A stretch of 64,000 nt of DNA from Albula goreensis. Lineage: Eukaryota; Chordata; Actinopteri; Albuliformes; Albulidae. The DNA lies in the NCBI GenBank assembly GCA_022829145.1, contig CM040741.1:60128547-60192546 (forward strand), in the 5' to 3' direction. Both the position numbers and the translations under genes were made by a program. The first letter of the stretch is position 1. Every line of letters starts with the position of its first letter. The notes below the pieces were generated by a model. It was not told where the DNA came from, ran no database searches, and saw only the letters and a list, made by a program, of their open reading frames with translations. Shown here one piece after another: positions 13,046-38,829 of this stretch.

Positions 13046-13081
13046 AAAAAAAAAAAAAAAAATTATATATATATATATATA
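13046..13081. repeat. Poly-A run joined to (TA)n microsatellite
   Basis: Seventeen A residues run into about nine TA units. This simple sequence lies in the presumed prkaa1 3'UTR. Confidence 0.95.
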
Positions 13082-14208
13082 ACAAAACAAAAAACTGATC
13101 AACAGTATTCATAAGGCAGCTGAAATAGTGACTGAATGGCTGTTCAGGACTATAAACGATCATCCAGTTCAGACTTCAGTCGTGTTTGGATTAGCTTACC
13201 CCAGCCCTCATAGCTCTATTATTTAACATGACTTGACCTGGGTGGTATGTCAATGTAATCAGGAAAAATATGAATACATAATTTAAGAAGACAAATGGAA
13301 TTAACTGATTTTGCCACAGTTTCTGGCAGCTTAGCTTATCTGAAAGTCTACTGAGGCCACTGTTTGATAAATTCACTTTACTCTTCAAGTCCGAGACTTG
13401 ATGCAAGTGCTACATTTTTCGATTGTTACGGATTTCAGCCATGGCCAAACTTACAACATTCTGTCAAAAAGTGACATTTCCTTACATTCTTTATTCAAAG
13501 TTAAAGGCTAAGCAAATAGTGGGCAGACTTTTTAAAGAGAGGCCTTGGTTTAAAAATTTTCAAAATCAGTTTTCAAGAGTAAGAAATACCCACCGGGAAC
13601 TGAATGTCATGATATAAAACTGCTGAGATCATTTGAAAGTTAAATACACAGCACCCACTTCTCAGAACTACACACTCTGCAATGGTCCCTCATAACATCT
13701 GAAATGTGTCACCAGCTGATCAGCATACATATCAAACGTATTGACGTTACAGTCCAGTGAAAGAAACCATAGGCAATCAGTTCCTTTCATGATTCCAAAA
13801 AATCTGATAGAATTTTAAACACCATTAAAATATGTTTCATATACAAATATTTGAATTTGCTATTCTGTCAAAATATCTCAGCTCAAACCAACAAACTGTT
13901 TCTACTCAGTACTGTAAAGTGTGGTGAATCGCTCTTCATTAATACTGACAAGTCACTGAATCCTCAGAACATTATTACATTACTGAAGCTCTGAGGGAAG
14001 ATACCTCTGACACGTGGTCTTATTTGCAAGAGCACAATACAGCAGGTTTTCCACAATTTCTTAACACTACTGGAATTCTCTGTTAACTCTGGTTCAGTGA
14101 AAACTATTTCCTGTATTAAATTCTATGATGTGGATGGTCAAAATGTGGAATCCTGTGCAGAAAACATCTTACATTTTGGTTAAAATGTACAAATATTTTC
14201 TTGTAGTT

Positions 14209-14214
14209 TTTATT
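14209..14214 (-). terminator. prkaa1: Proximal AATAAA polyadenylation signal, prkaa1
   Basis: The canonical hexamer on the minus strand lies about 0.93 kb past the stop codon. It is an alternative to the distal site. Confidence 0.35.
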
Positions 14215-15012
14215 TGAGAACATTGGTTTACTTGTTGAGGCACCCATTCAATAATGAAGATATTGGAACAATCAACTGTTTATCAAAAATAATTGTGCAA
14301 TTAAAATAAAAAAGTACTAATGATTCTGGAAACATGAACAGTGTCAAAAATAAAATGTCATCCAGAAATATAATAACAAATTGCAAAAAAATCAATTTCA
14401 AAGTCTATATTCCACATTTTCATAGAATCTAGGATCCCCCTTTAAAGCATTGATAAATATATCCTGATTCAAATACTCATTCTTTATATATAAAACTTAT
14501 GGGGACATGAATTTCAAATAAACATGTTACAAAATGGCAAAGTCACGGACAGCAAATGTTTAAAATGATTGATATTCACACAAAAAGGAAATGCAACACT
14601 GGAGAAAGGTACAGCATCAGTGTACTCCCTTGGTTTGAAGATCATATCCGTATTTCATAAAGATTTGTGCAGCTCGTCAAACGAGCTCTGCACTAGTACT
14701 CAGATAATCTAACTTGAAGTTCAGAGCAGCAGGTACAAGAAAACTGTGCAAAAGTGCTCCCTGCGTTCCCCTTCCTTAATGCTTGCAGGCAAAATTTGCT
14801 TTGTTTTCTTGACAAAACAGATATTGAAACATCACTGAATACAGTACAGCAAATTCAGTGTATCACTCTGACAACAAAATGCAGGATTTCTAAATGTTTC
14901 CTGGGGATTTTAGGATATATGATAGATAAGTATGTTAAAGAACCTAAAAAATATTCTACTAACTATAAAGTGGCTTAGCAATCATCATTCGAGTAACTTT
15001 CCAAACCCGAGT

Positions 15013-15036
15013 TCGCCCCCTTTCATAGGGGGGCGA
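15013..15036 (-). other. prkaa1: GC-rich stem-loop in prkaa1 3'UTR
   Basis: A perfect 8-bp stem (15013-15020 with 15029-15036, TCGCCCCC against GGGGGCGA) closes an 8-base loop. It begins about 110 bases after the stop codon on the transcribed strand, and the surrounding UTR is strongly AT-rich. It can fold on RNA; any function is inference. Confidence 0.8.
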
Positions 15037-15147
15037 GACTGCATCAGTGCCATGGGACAACTAGCTCACCCAAGGTGGGATGAATTGAGCCATGAATCGG
15101 TTTGCATGCTTATTGCTATAGACACTCAAAAAGGCTAACGCTGAAAA

Positions 15148-27197
<12,050 letters not shown>

Positions 27198-28073
27198 TTA
27201 AACATTAGGAGGATATAGCAATCGATGAGATGCTGACAGTATTGGAACCCTGGTCCCTAAAAGTGTAGGTATATTGGGTTCTGTCCGTTTCATTTTCTGG
27301 CTGTGACAGTACTTTATGGACACTCTGCGCTGGTTGTCACACTTGGCTTTCCTGCCCACCAAGTGCACCGCGTCATCAGTGGAAGTAGAAAACCGCCGAG
27401 GTATGCTAATACTAAAAGCAGAAAGCAAATTTCTGCTGGACTGACGAAATTTGGGAGTAAGATGTCTGCAGCTGTCCTCAGGGACCTTGGGGTCCATGTG
27501 AGTGACCGGTGTGGTTTCATTTCCCTCAACACACAGCTCTGCTGTCGCTGGGATGCCATACGATCCGTTCTCGGCGGTCAAGCTGTCTGGAGTGCTAGGA
27601 CTACAGGCCCTCAGATTTCTCCTGGTAACTTCGCCTCTGTTCCATGGATAATTGGATCCTTTCATGGGTGGCAATATGACAAACTTTCTGATAGCTTCAT
27701 TGTATTTCTCTGGCAGACTCTGCCTGCTCAGGCTAATGATGGATAGACTGGGCAGCATTTTTTGGAATGCATCATGAATTTTGTCACCAACTTCAGGCTG
27801 ATTTGTCACTTCTTCCTGGTCTTTTAGACTTTGCTTGTCTGTGTTTGGAGACATTGCCAATGGGGAGCCCTTGTCTTCATGTTCTTCGGCTGAGCTGCCA
27901 TTTGCATCTGATGCCTCTGAGCCCACAGACTGGTCAGGTCCAGAGTTCTGAGAATACTTCAGATCAGTGCAGAGCAGGCAATGGTATTGACTATCTCCAG
28001 TCTTGGTCTTCCTACATTTCTTCTGCAGCTGAATCAAGCTAATCATGGGAATACATGTATTCCAGCCCTGTAC
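27198..28073 (-). CDS. C16orf46-like coding exon 2
   Basis: 291 codons plus TAA. It opens VQGWNTCIPMISLIQLQKK, contains HCLLCTDL and ILPPMKG, and ends with a basic tail (RVPILSASHRLL). Confidence 0.8.
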   Translation of the reverse strand, partial: VQGWNTCIPMISLIQLQKKCRKTKTGDSQYHCLLCTDLKYSQNSGPDQSVGSEASDANGSSAEEHEDKGSPLAMSPNTDKQSLKDQEEVTNQPEVGDKIHDAFQKMLPSLSIISLSRQSLPEKYNEAIRKFVILPPMKGSNYPWNRGEVTRRNLRACSPSTPDSLTAENGSYGIPATAELCVEGNETTPVTHMDPKVPEDSCRHLTPKFRQSSRNLLSAFSISIPRRFSTSTDDAVHLVGRKAKCDNQRRVSIKYCHSQKMKRTEPNIPTLLGTRVPILSASHRLLYPPNV

Positions 28074-28925
28074 CTGTCAACATAAAACAAAATGAACGAG
28101 GGCTACAGACCTACAGCATCATAAAACCGTAATTTAAATGTTTGATATGATGCAGGAAGTACTGGTCATGATTTACACCCTTTGAATACATGATCATATG
28201 TATTATGCTGCACTTGCCTTAATGTTAAGTAAAATAGAACAACGTGCATGGTGAACAGTTCATCACCTCATTTCCCCAAGTCTGATAAACTTTGCCTTGA
28301 AATCAGCATGTGTAGATATGTAAAAGGTCAACAAATTAAAATCAAGGTATTGTTCAAGATAGCATATTCATACAATATAATATGAATAGCACCGTTTTCC
28401 ACATGTAGCTCTGAAAAGTATTAATCATTAATTATCAAACGTACAGGCTTCCACCGTATTTTTTTACAACATACATTATGCAAGGAGTGCCTGTACTTAA
28501 ACATACATTTTCTATAAATATTTGATCGTATAAACTTCATGTGACAATAATGATACTGATTGGCCAGACAGCCCCTCACGAGCACCTGCGTTTTTAACAG
28601 CGCATTTGAAGGAAGGGGCGATTCTCTAACACGTTAATTAACGTAAGTTAAGAGACAAATAAGGGCAAGCAACTTTTGCAACCTTACTGATGAAGAATAT
28701 TGAACGCAAATAATTACCTACCGCATCTTCCCAACCTGACTGAGAATGAAGCTGGTCGGAAAGCTCTGTCGAAGAGTTGTCCTTACTGAAATTCAGAAGT
28801 TTATTGACATGTTTTCTGTCCGGTGCCCTGCAAAACGGCACGTGCCATTGTATAGCTTCCTCCGTCAGCGAATCCTCGGCATCAACAGGTGTATAGTCAC
28901 CTTCATGCTCTACCTCAGTGTCCAT
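27198..28925 (-). CDS. C16orf46-like protein, complete, two coding exons
   Basis: Spliced CDS 28925-28722 plus 28073-27198, 359 aa. The only frame-keeping join is GCG|GTAGGT (donor at 28721) to TGACAG|GTACAG (acceptor at 28074), giving SGWEDAVQGWNTCIP across the junction. This matches the GWEEAVQGW core that I remember from human C16orf46 (395 aa). A CLLC-type cysteine pair follows in both, then a central LPPMKG motif, then a basic tail ending in a short hydrophobic-Ser-His-Arg-Leu segment. The N-terminus is acidic, the middle is Ser- and Glu-rich and low in complexity, and the last 100 residues are basic. No enzyme motif, signal peptide or membrane segment is seen. Function is unknown. It sits tail-to-head 1.5 kb upstream of prkaa1. 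The alternative is an unrelated lineage-specific gene, but the shared core argues against it. Confidence 0.75.
28074..28721 (-). other. Intron of the C16orf46-like gene
   Basis: A 648-bp AT-rich intron with no element recognised. Confidence 0.7.
28722..28925 (-). CDS. C16orf46-like coding exon 1
   Basis: 68 codons from MDTEVEHEGDYTP to SGWEDA, phase 0 at the donor. A competing donor four bases downstream (GTAG|GTAATT) would lead to a stop soon after the junction. Confidence 0.75.
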
Positions 28926-28999
28926 AGAAGCAATAGAATGTGAACTACAACAGAAGCCTCCGTATGTAAAACCATCATCTTTTAGCCGGTGCTCTGCTC

Positions 29000-29007
29000 T
29001 GACGTCA
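29000..29007. promoter_or_regulatory. Palindromic CRE (TGACGTCA) upstream of the C16orf46-like gene
   Basis: A full cAMP-response element palindrome lies about 75 bases upstream of the start codon, in the expected core promoter. CRE/CREM control is common for testis-expressed genes; applying it here is inference. Confidence 0.55.
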
Positions 29008-30744
29008 CAGAGGTCTGGTGATTCTGGGATGTTTTGTAGCTACTTTTGGCCAGATGGTTTACCACGAGCTGTAGGGCCATTATAGTATATGGAGTAATGG
29101 AGATATCAATGAAAATGTATTCGTATTTTGTTAAGTAAATTGAGGTTTAGAAAGTCCACCTATGCTTTCCATATACAGTGGGATCCAAATGTCTGAGACC
29201 ACATTGAACTTTTTCTTCGATTTTTTCCCACGTAATCCTGGAAATAAAGTTTGAGGATTTTGAAACATCTAAAAACAGGATGTGGTTAAGTTATGATCTT
29301 TAATATTTTAAAAATTTATTTAAGAAATATTTAAAATTCTGCACTATTTTTGGGTCATATTTCAGCAAATGTGTGACATTGACCATATTAACTCCTTTTT
29401 ACAAAATGTCAGACCCGATCAAACATTTATGGGGGCATTTAAAGGCCAAGAAAGTTTTCTTTAAACTTAAAGAGCATGGCATGGCATGGATCATCAAGTT
29501 TTGCAGAGTCCATGCCAGCTGCACTGCATGCTGTCATTAAAGAAAAAGGAGGAAAGGACATTCTGAAATGCATGTATGTTTTTGAAAGAGGTAAAACTTT
29601 AGGTAAAAAGGACAGTTGTCTTACATTTTAGGTCACCGATAGCGATTGATGGATACTCAATTGGATATTTAAAAAAACACCGGCAGTTGTCTTTACAAGC
29701 TGATATGTGTGGTCTTGCAACCAAGATCAATGAGCAACAACTTGTAACCTGGAACAACAAGCAAAAACCCTGGAAGCCTACGCAATTGAATTAATGGTAT
29801 ACATATATTTCACATGTAGATGGATTTCTATTTGAGTACAGATAAAATAGCCCTACTTTCCAACTGTTCAGATTGACAGTAGATGATACACCAAGAAGGC
29901 ATCACCTGCCTCTCCATACAAACCTAAGGCCAGCTTTGACAGGAATTTTAAAATAGTACAGCCTCAGCTTGGCCTATTTACAAAGGGGAACAGGAGAGTA
30001 TTGTTTGCTTCCCATATCTGCCAAATTGCACACCTCCTGGAAAAAGCTCTGCTTATTCCCCTTTTAGAATGACAGTATACTGTATATCCATGAGGTTCCA
30101 GCTTTAGGCCTGTAATCTGTTGGTTCTGAGACAAGTTCCTACACATAAAAACAGAAACACAGCTTAACATTTTCTGCTACAGAAATGCCTTCAAGAGGAA
30201 AAAAATGAAGCTAAATAGCTGTAGAATCTTGAATATACATTTGTTTGGAGAGGTAACTTGCTAGTTGCAATCATTTCCTTTTGAGGAAAAGCAAACTTGT
30301 GTGGGCATCTCACAAAGACAATACAGTGGAAACTGATGTCATGTTAGGTCATATTTCATGTGACAGTAATACTTATGTCAAAGCAAGAAAGCCTATATAT
30401 TACCAAATTATGATACAACTCACCAATACTTTTTGCTTTATGCTAATGGGACAGACTCAGAATGATATGAGGTTTTTATTCATATCTTGTCTTAGGCTAT
30501 ACAATGGAATTTCAACAGAAGCTGCTGGGTTTGCAAAAATGTTCACCTTACAAAATGTACTTCATGTCTGCAACACTGATATTAACAACCTGCTTCAAAC
30601 AGGAATATCAGAGGGCTGCAGTGAAACTATGTGATATAAACAGGTTTCTAAATCAATCACTGGTAAAACAAAGTTTAATTCAAATGTTAAATGTCAACAC
30701 CTTAATAAGAGTCAAAAAACACAGTTTTCTTTTTTAACAGCACA
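29008..30744. other. Intergenic between the C16orf46-like and rpl37 genes
   Basis: It contains the decayed Tc1/mariner copy at 29176-29580. The remainder is AT-rich with no recognised gene. Confidence 0.6.
29176..29580 (+). mobile_element. Decayed Tc1/mariner transposon fragment
   Basis: It begins after a TA dinucleotide with CAGTGGGATCCAAATGTCTG, the form of a fish Tc1 terminal inverted repeat. At 29408-29455 the translation gives DPIKHLWGHLKAKK, matching the conserved NPIE-LWG motif of Tc1 transposases. Around 29500-29565 it gives FAESMPAALHAVIKEKGG, the usual transposase C-terminus. The N-terminal and central transposase is missing, several frames are broken and the right terminal repeat was not found. 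It is an inactive, internally deleted fossil. Confidence 0.8.
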
Positions 30745-30750
30745 TTTATT
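30745..30750 (-). terminator. rpl37: AATAAA polyadenylation signal, rpl37
   Basis: The canonical hexamer on the minus strand lies 13 bases past the stop codon. A very short 3'UTR is normal for ribosomal protein genes. Confidence 0.85.
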
Positions 30751-30763
30751 TTAAACAAAGTGT

Positions 30764-33741
<2,978 letters not shown>

Positions 33742-33820
33742 CTCCCTCCTAAGGCTGGCACGATAGAGACCGGAAGGTGGGTTGGTGTAGCGCTAAATCA
33801 AAATCGGGTTTTTCCGGTGC
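33742..33820 (-). promoter_or_regulatory. rpl37: rpl37 core promoter and 5'UTR with TOP-like start
   Basis: On the minus strand the pyrimidine-rich CCTTCCGGTCTCTATC (33778-33763) lies about 35 bases upstream of the ATG. It suits a 5' terminal oligopyrimidine start, the mTOR-sensitive signature of ribosomal protein mRNAs. An ETS-type CCGGAAG core overlaps it (33770-33776) and a second CCGG lies near 33810. The exact start site is inferred. Confidence 0.6.
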
Positions 33821-34044
33821 AACAGAGAAAGAAGTCCCGGTGTGTTTTTGGGCTGTACATCGAACAATATTGCTGTATTTTGAGTTTAAAAATCTCCGAA
33901 TGTGGTCGAAATATCATCGCGCACACACCAACAGAGTTCTAAATTGTGCAGGTTACATTTGGACGTTTTTGTTGAATTAAATATATTCGTATGTACTCGG
34001 AATAACTTTTTTTTTATCTGCGGACTTTGGTATTTGGCGCGTTA

Positions 34045-34058
34045 CTGCCACCTATTGC
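34045..34058 (-). promoter_or_regulatory. CTCF-like motif upstream of rpl37
   Basis: The minus strand reads GCAATAGGTGGCAG, 12 of 14 positions fitting CCASYAGRKGGCRS and including the invariant AGGTGGCAG. It is about 270 bases upstream of the presumed rpl37 start. Confidence 0.45.
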
Positions 34059-36770
34059 ACTGGAGTTCAGACAATTGCGACTGCAGCTATTTACAAGCTA
34101 TGTTGGACTGGAGTATTAACAGTTGACTAACCAATTGTTCTACAAGCATACTATATGCAGAACACATAACACCCTTAACCCCACATACAAAAAGTTGCTA
34201 AGCAATAATATATCTAAATTGCAGAGTGATCTGAAATTATATTACTGAATAAACATAGTATTTAATACAAAATGATTGGACTAGCTTGAAGAGATTGAAT
34301 GGTGGAAAAATTTGTCCATGTCTTTTTGTCAAGTATGTATGGCACATTTGTATAACTCTGAAAACTGGCAAAATTGTGAAGTTGTAGATCCCACAATTAG
34401 AATCAACTCTTTAAGTCAATGCAATGACATAAGTACAACCATTACTAAACTGTTCAGTGGGAAATAAATAAATAACAACAGATGCATTTCATTACATTCT
34501 GCATAGTTTATTGTTTTTTTTTATTACTTTTTTTTTCATTATGGCCCAGACTTTTTCACCCCGCCCTTCATGACTGAATGTTCCACCAGATGTCTCCCTT
34601 GCTTCAATATTGTGCTCCATTTCTTGAGGAGGAAGGTTGTCAGATTGGATGAAAATGTTGTGAATGGAAAAATCCAACCGATGGGTTTTCTGAGGAGAAT
34701 AATTGGTAGATGAAGAATTTTAAACGGATGTATGAAAGAGGATCAACTGAATGCGATCTTTAGATAAATATTTTTGGAGATATTAAATAACAAACATTTG
34801 CCAACACTGAGAGTAGGGTCCTTGTTGATTGATGTGTTCACTAAATCTTAAGATAGGAATGCGGTAGGCCACTGATTGGTTACCCGCTCAGACTTTTCAG
34901 GAGGGAAAGGGCTGAATGTTTTGGTGACAGCCTCTAAGATGTATCTTGGAAAGGCCTTTGCTCCTGACACTCTAATTGATATCTGGCTAATAAAGAGCAG
35001 CGCGAGCCATTCTTTCTGTGTTTTCAGGCTGCTGCCAGGTGCTGTAGGCCGAGATAAGACATCCCTGTGCAAAGACAGGAGCCAGCTCTCCAGGGGGCAT
35101 GGATTTACTCCAAGTAGTACCAAGCTGCCATAGAACTGTGCGCCATCATGAGCCCTGTGAATAATTAAGGTAGGGCTTTTATTGCGCTCTGCTTTGCTGT
35201 GCCATGAAATTGCATATATATATTATAGTATATGCTCAGTTTAGTTTTCCTTGGATGAAGGCATTTACCAAACAAATAAAACACAACAGAAGCAAATGAC
35301 AGCCATAACAACCAAAACAACACAAATTCTAATCGTGATTCCACATCTACCACTTTTACTGTTGAAAACAACAGCAACAACAACAGTGCTAATAATAGCA
35401 ATAAATTCTTCATCGTTCATTGAATTTGCATCTATGGAGTCACCCTAGATTGCAGAACTGAAGACAATTTGCTTGTAACACAAACTAAATCCATCAGCTA
35501 AAAGGAAGCGGCTTATCTAAAATTGAATCTCTCCAGGTTTTCAAGACATGCCTCTGTAGAGCACTAGTTTCATCATTTTCCTGTCTTGATTCAATTCCGC
35601 AGTTTACAACTGCAAACAAGTAATGTCACACTGTGATTTTTACTACTACTAAGGCTTTTACTCACTTGAACACTAATACTATGACTTTTACCACTGCCAC
35701 TACTACTACTACAAATAGTAAACAATAAAAATATTACAATACATTTCTTTCCTGATTCTGAGCTGTCGATTGGGATGGCCTCTGAGTCATCTCTGAGACA
35801 AGCACAGACTTGCTGTTCTTCCCCAGGGGGTGTGTATCCGGCCTCTCAAGCCTGCTGTGCTGTGTCGATTCGTCTGCTGGTTGGCACTTGGGTTATTTTA
35901 GGCTTCAAGAGAATACTCTCAGTGCCTCCAGCTGTATGATCAGATTGAATTTTACTGGAGTAACATTATGCACTGTTACTCACACAAGTAGTGTGTGTAA
36001 AAATATCCTTCTACTTGAGTGCAAGATAACAAATTCTCTTATTTCAGGATAGTAATGGCTCATCATCATTCAATTTGAAGAATACTTTTATATCTCCTAG
36101 CAACAATAAATGCATAACAATTTGTGAAGCCAAAAACCTATGTTATGTAGTTGATATGATTGTAAATTATTTATTTCCCTCAGCTGATAGCATTTCCCTT
36201 GATAAGTTGGAGGAGCTGGGTCATTTTAACCTGGATTGTTAACAAATGCTTCAGATTTTGTGTACAATTTTATAATTCAGTGTTCATTTCCTTTTTTATT
36301 TTTTCATTATTTTATATTGCCACACTTTTGTAAATCAGGCCACTCTTAAATAAATTCAGTCAGTATCAATGAGAGTTACATGATTAAATGAAGAAAAAAT
36401 AGTGACTCACAAAATTTTTAGCTCATGGAACTTTGGTTTAACTATGTTTCCTATACCTCTTACAATGACATGATCATGCACTCAGCCAATCAGAATGTAA
36501 TTGTAAAGAGTGCATACATATCCTCACTTTATTCAAATGTTTTGGGCAGTGTCAAGCTCTATCTTTGAATAAGAAAGTGGTTGTACAAATATGTCATTTG
36601 AATTTGTACATACTGGGTGAAACTTGAAAACAGGGAGGAATATGTAAACTCACTGTTTACACTGGCACCCATTGCAGTTGGTCTCTCCATCAGGGAGGAG
36701 GTCAAAAGGAGTGAGTGTAATAGAGGAGCCTGTATAAAACCCACACATCACCCACACCTAATAAGAGATG

Positions 36771-36832
36771 GCCCATGGCTCAATAGTAGAGGTTTGAGTT
36801 CCCATGAAAAGGCAGGAGTTTGATTACAACCT
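36771..36832 (+). mobile_element. tRNA-like sequence (SINE head or tRNA fossil)
   Basis: TGGCTCAATAGTAG (36776-36789) fits a Pol III A box. GTTTGATTACA (36818-36828) fits a B box at near-normal tRNA spacing. The acceptor stem does not pair and no SINE body is clear. It is therefore a fossil, not a functional tRNA gene. Confidence 0.5.
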
Positions 36833-37077
36833 GTTACATACATTGTCAAAATACAATGATCTTGTTCTCAGGTTTTTTTTTTTTTTTGGCAAAAATATTC
36901 ATCTATTGGCTACATGATTGAATGAAAACATACACAGACATTATTGAAAATAAAATGTCTGTATATGCCTTTCCAGTAAGCAAAAGTACAAACATTTTCT
37001 CCAGCCAATTAAAATTTTCCAATGGTGCTATAGTAGTGCCAGTATTGCAGTAGCTGATACAGGGCTATAGCATACAT

Positions 37078-37650
37078 CTTCCACATACTGCTTTATAATA
37101 AAGTGATTTAGGATACAAATATATTTGTATACTGTATACAGATTCCACAGTTACATAATGTTCATAATGAAATAATTTGCAGTTGAAATACAGTAGATTT
37201 AGAAAGCTTGCACAGTAAGGTAGGCCTGCAGTAACAGAATATTTTAGAAGAAAGGGAAACCAATGCAGTACACTGCTTCCACAGCAATCTATTGTTTCAT
37301 AAGAAATTGAATTGCGGTAAAAAATAAAATAAAATGAATAATAATAATAAAAAAAAAAGTCATTCGCTGTAGGTCAACAAATACTGTATACCGTTTCCAC
37401 ATAATGTTTCATAAGACGTAATATTTTATAAGGAAATTAATTACGGTATAAATTGTGTATATAGTTTTCATCGGAACCACGATACAAATCCTAGATTATA
37501 TACCCTATTGTTTTATAGGCCTAGATTCAACAGTAGTGTGGTCTACTGTGCAATAAGAAAGTGATTTGAGTACAGATGCACTACTGTAGCTTCCACAGTA
37601 ACACGGAATACTGTTCATGATACAGTAGCGTACTGTTCAAACCACAGCTC
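37078..37650. repeat. Degenerate TTCCACA...TTCATAA repeat field
   Basis: Words of the form TTCCACA followed after 8-20 bases by TTCATAA, TTCATGA or TTTATAA recur near 37078, 37141, 37276, 37393 and 37590. Phrases such as ATACTGTATA and TACAGTAG are shared between them. Spacing is irregular (about 60-200 bases). Confidence 0.5.
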
Positions 37651-37740
37651 TTAACAGTGTACTTTTGTCACTGCCAGTGATCTAGAATACAAAACGTTCT
37701 TTTTTCCTTTTCCAATCCCCTTCATGAGTCCCCTATTTCC

Positions 37741-37762
37741 TTTTTTTTTTTTTTTTTTTTTT
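37741..37762. repeat. Poly-T tract
   Basis: Twenty-two consecutive T residues about 1 kb upstream of the st8sia5 start codon. Confidence 0.95.
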
Positions 37763-38220
37763 GACAAACCTTGTAAGCACCTATTTTTAGTTGGGTGAGT
37801 GAGCTTGAATTAATGTGCCAATAGCCTGTACAGATGGGGACTGAAAATGAAATGTCGGCACAGTTGACTGACTTCACATCAGCATTCGTAATTCCCACCG
37901 TGCAGCGTCCAGCTCCTTTAAATACACCAGCGTACAAGGGGTGCTCGAAGCTGTCCTTGAGAGATGCTGTTGTGACCTTGGTTTTTGCGCTGACTCGTAG
38001 ATCTGGCCGAATTAACCACGCTGTGCCACCCATACCGCCTACAATACGCTTTGAAAAATTATCAGACCAACAGATGAGAAATAATTCGCTTGGATGCCAT
38101 TCATACCGCACACATATTTATCCTATGACGAAATGTAGCAGCGTTTGGCTTTCAGAATCACACAAGATCATTTTGAAATTGCGATAGCGAATTCCACTCA
38201 TGTCTGTCAGCGAATAGGCT

Positions 38221-38701
38221 GGCAGTTTGGATCACTAAACGAAACTGGACAGTGAGGACTGCGTCGGTCTTTTTGGTTGCGAGAACAACGCAGTCAACGA
38301 GTAAACACTACCGTTTGCTAGAGACAGTGTCACAACACATTGGTGAGCTCTCAGGTACTTTTGAGTAAGATTTTTGTCTCGTTGGACAATTGTGTCGTTT
38401 TTCAATGCAGAATTTCAAACGATTGAGGATTTTACTTTCCAAATTTCATAATTAGTGCGCTGCTTGTGTGGATTCTCCACGCTGTCGCAAAGAGCGAGGC
38501 AATGCTGCAGGACCCGAACTATTAGGATCAGTGCTGTTTCCGCTGAGATCCAATTAAAAATAAAACAGAATATAGACGTTGGACGATGACCCTCTGACTG
38601 CAGTAAACATGTACGACCGAGTCTGAGGCGGTCGCGTCCGGGGCTAGGAGGAGAAGCCTTGATTTGGGGTTGTCTTAAAGCAGTGGATGCTACGCTAAAG
38701 A
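38221..38701 (+). promoter_or_regulatory. st8sia5: st8sia5 5' flank and 5'UTR (extent inferred)
   Basis: Sequence directly upstream of the st8sia5 ATG becomes richer in CpG than its surroundings (for example GAGTCTGAGGCGGTCGCGTC near 38620). It ends with an in-frame TAA six bases before the start codon. No TATA box was recognised and the transcription start is not resolved. Confidence 0.45.
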
Positions 38702-38829
38702 ATGGGCTACTCCGACCCGTCGGGAAGAGATTTGCTCGGAAACAGATCTCTTTGTTTTATATTTATTTGTGCTTTTGGAGTAGTTACTCTTTTGCAACAG
38801 ATTCTCTATGGCAAAAACTACATTAAAAG
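38702..38829 (+). CDS. st8sia5: st8sia5 coding exon 1 (tail and membrane anchor)
   Basis: Encodes 42 residues plus two bases: cytosolic [16 protein letters not shown], a hydrophobic anchor, and YGKNYIK. Donor AAAAG|GTAAGA at 38830. Confidence 0.95.

Larger units (their letters stand above)
12628..15147 (-). other. prkaa1: prkaa1 3' untranslated region (extent inferred)
   Basis: AT-rich sequence follows the prkaa1 stop codon on the minus strand with no credible coding potential. Minus-strand AATAAA signals occur at 14214-14209 and 12633-12628, allowing a UTR of about 0.95 or 2.5 kb. Long 3'UTRs are usual for vertebrate PRKAA1. It contains a strong GC-rich hairpin close to the stop (15013-15036) and an A17 plus (TA)9 tract at 13046-13081. 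Confidence 0.5.
33821..38220. other. Intergenic between rpl37 and st8sia5 (head-to-head genes)
   Basis: It holds a CTCF-like motif at 34045-34058, a more complex and GC-richer block at about 34860-35130 that could be a conserved non-coding element, a tRNA-like sequence at 36771-36832, degenerate repeats at 37078-37650 and a poly-T tract at 37741-37762. No gene is supported. Confidence 0.6.

Noticed and set aside
35165..35448. Low-complexity frames (Leu- or Thr-rich)
   Set aside because: Produced by AAC/ACA simple sequence, no conserved domain.
37741..38111. Minus-strand 129-codon frame ending in poly-Lys
   Set aside because: The lysine run comes from the poly-T tract. No family resemblance.
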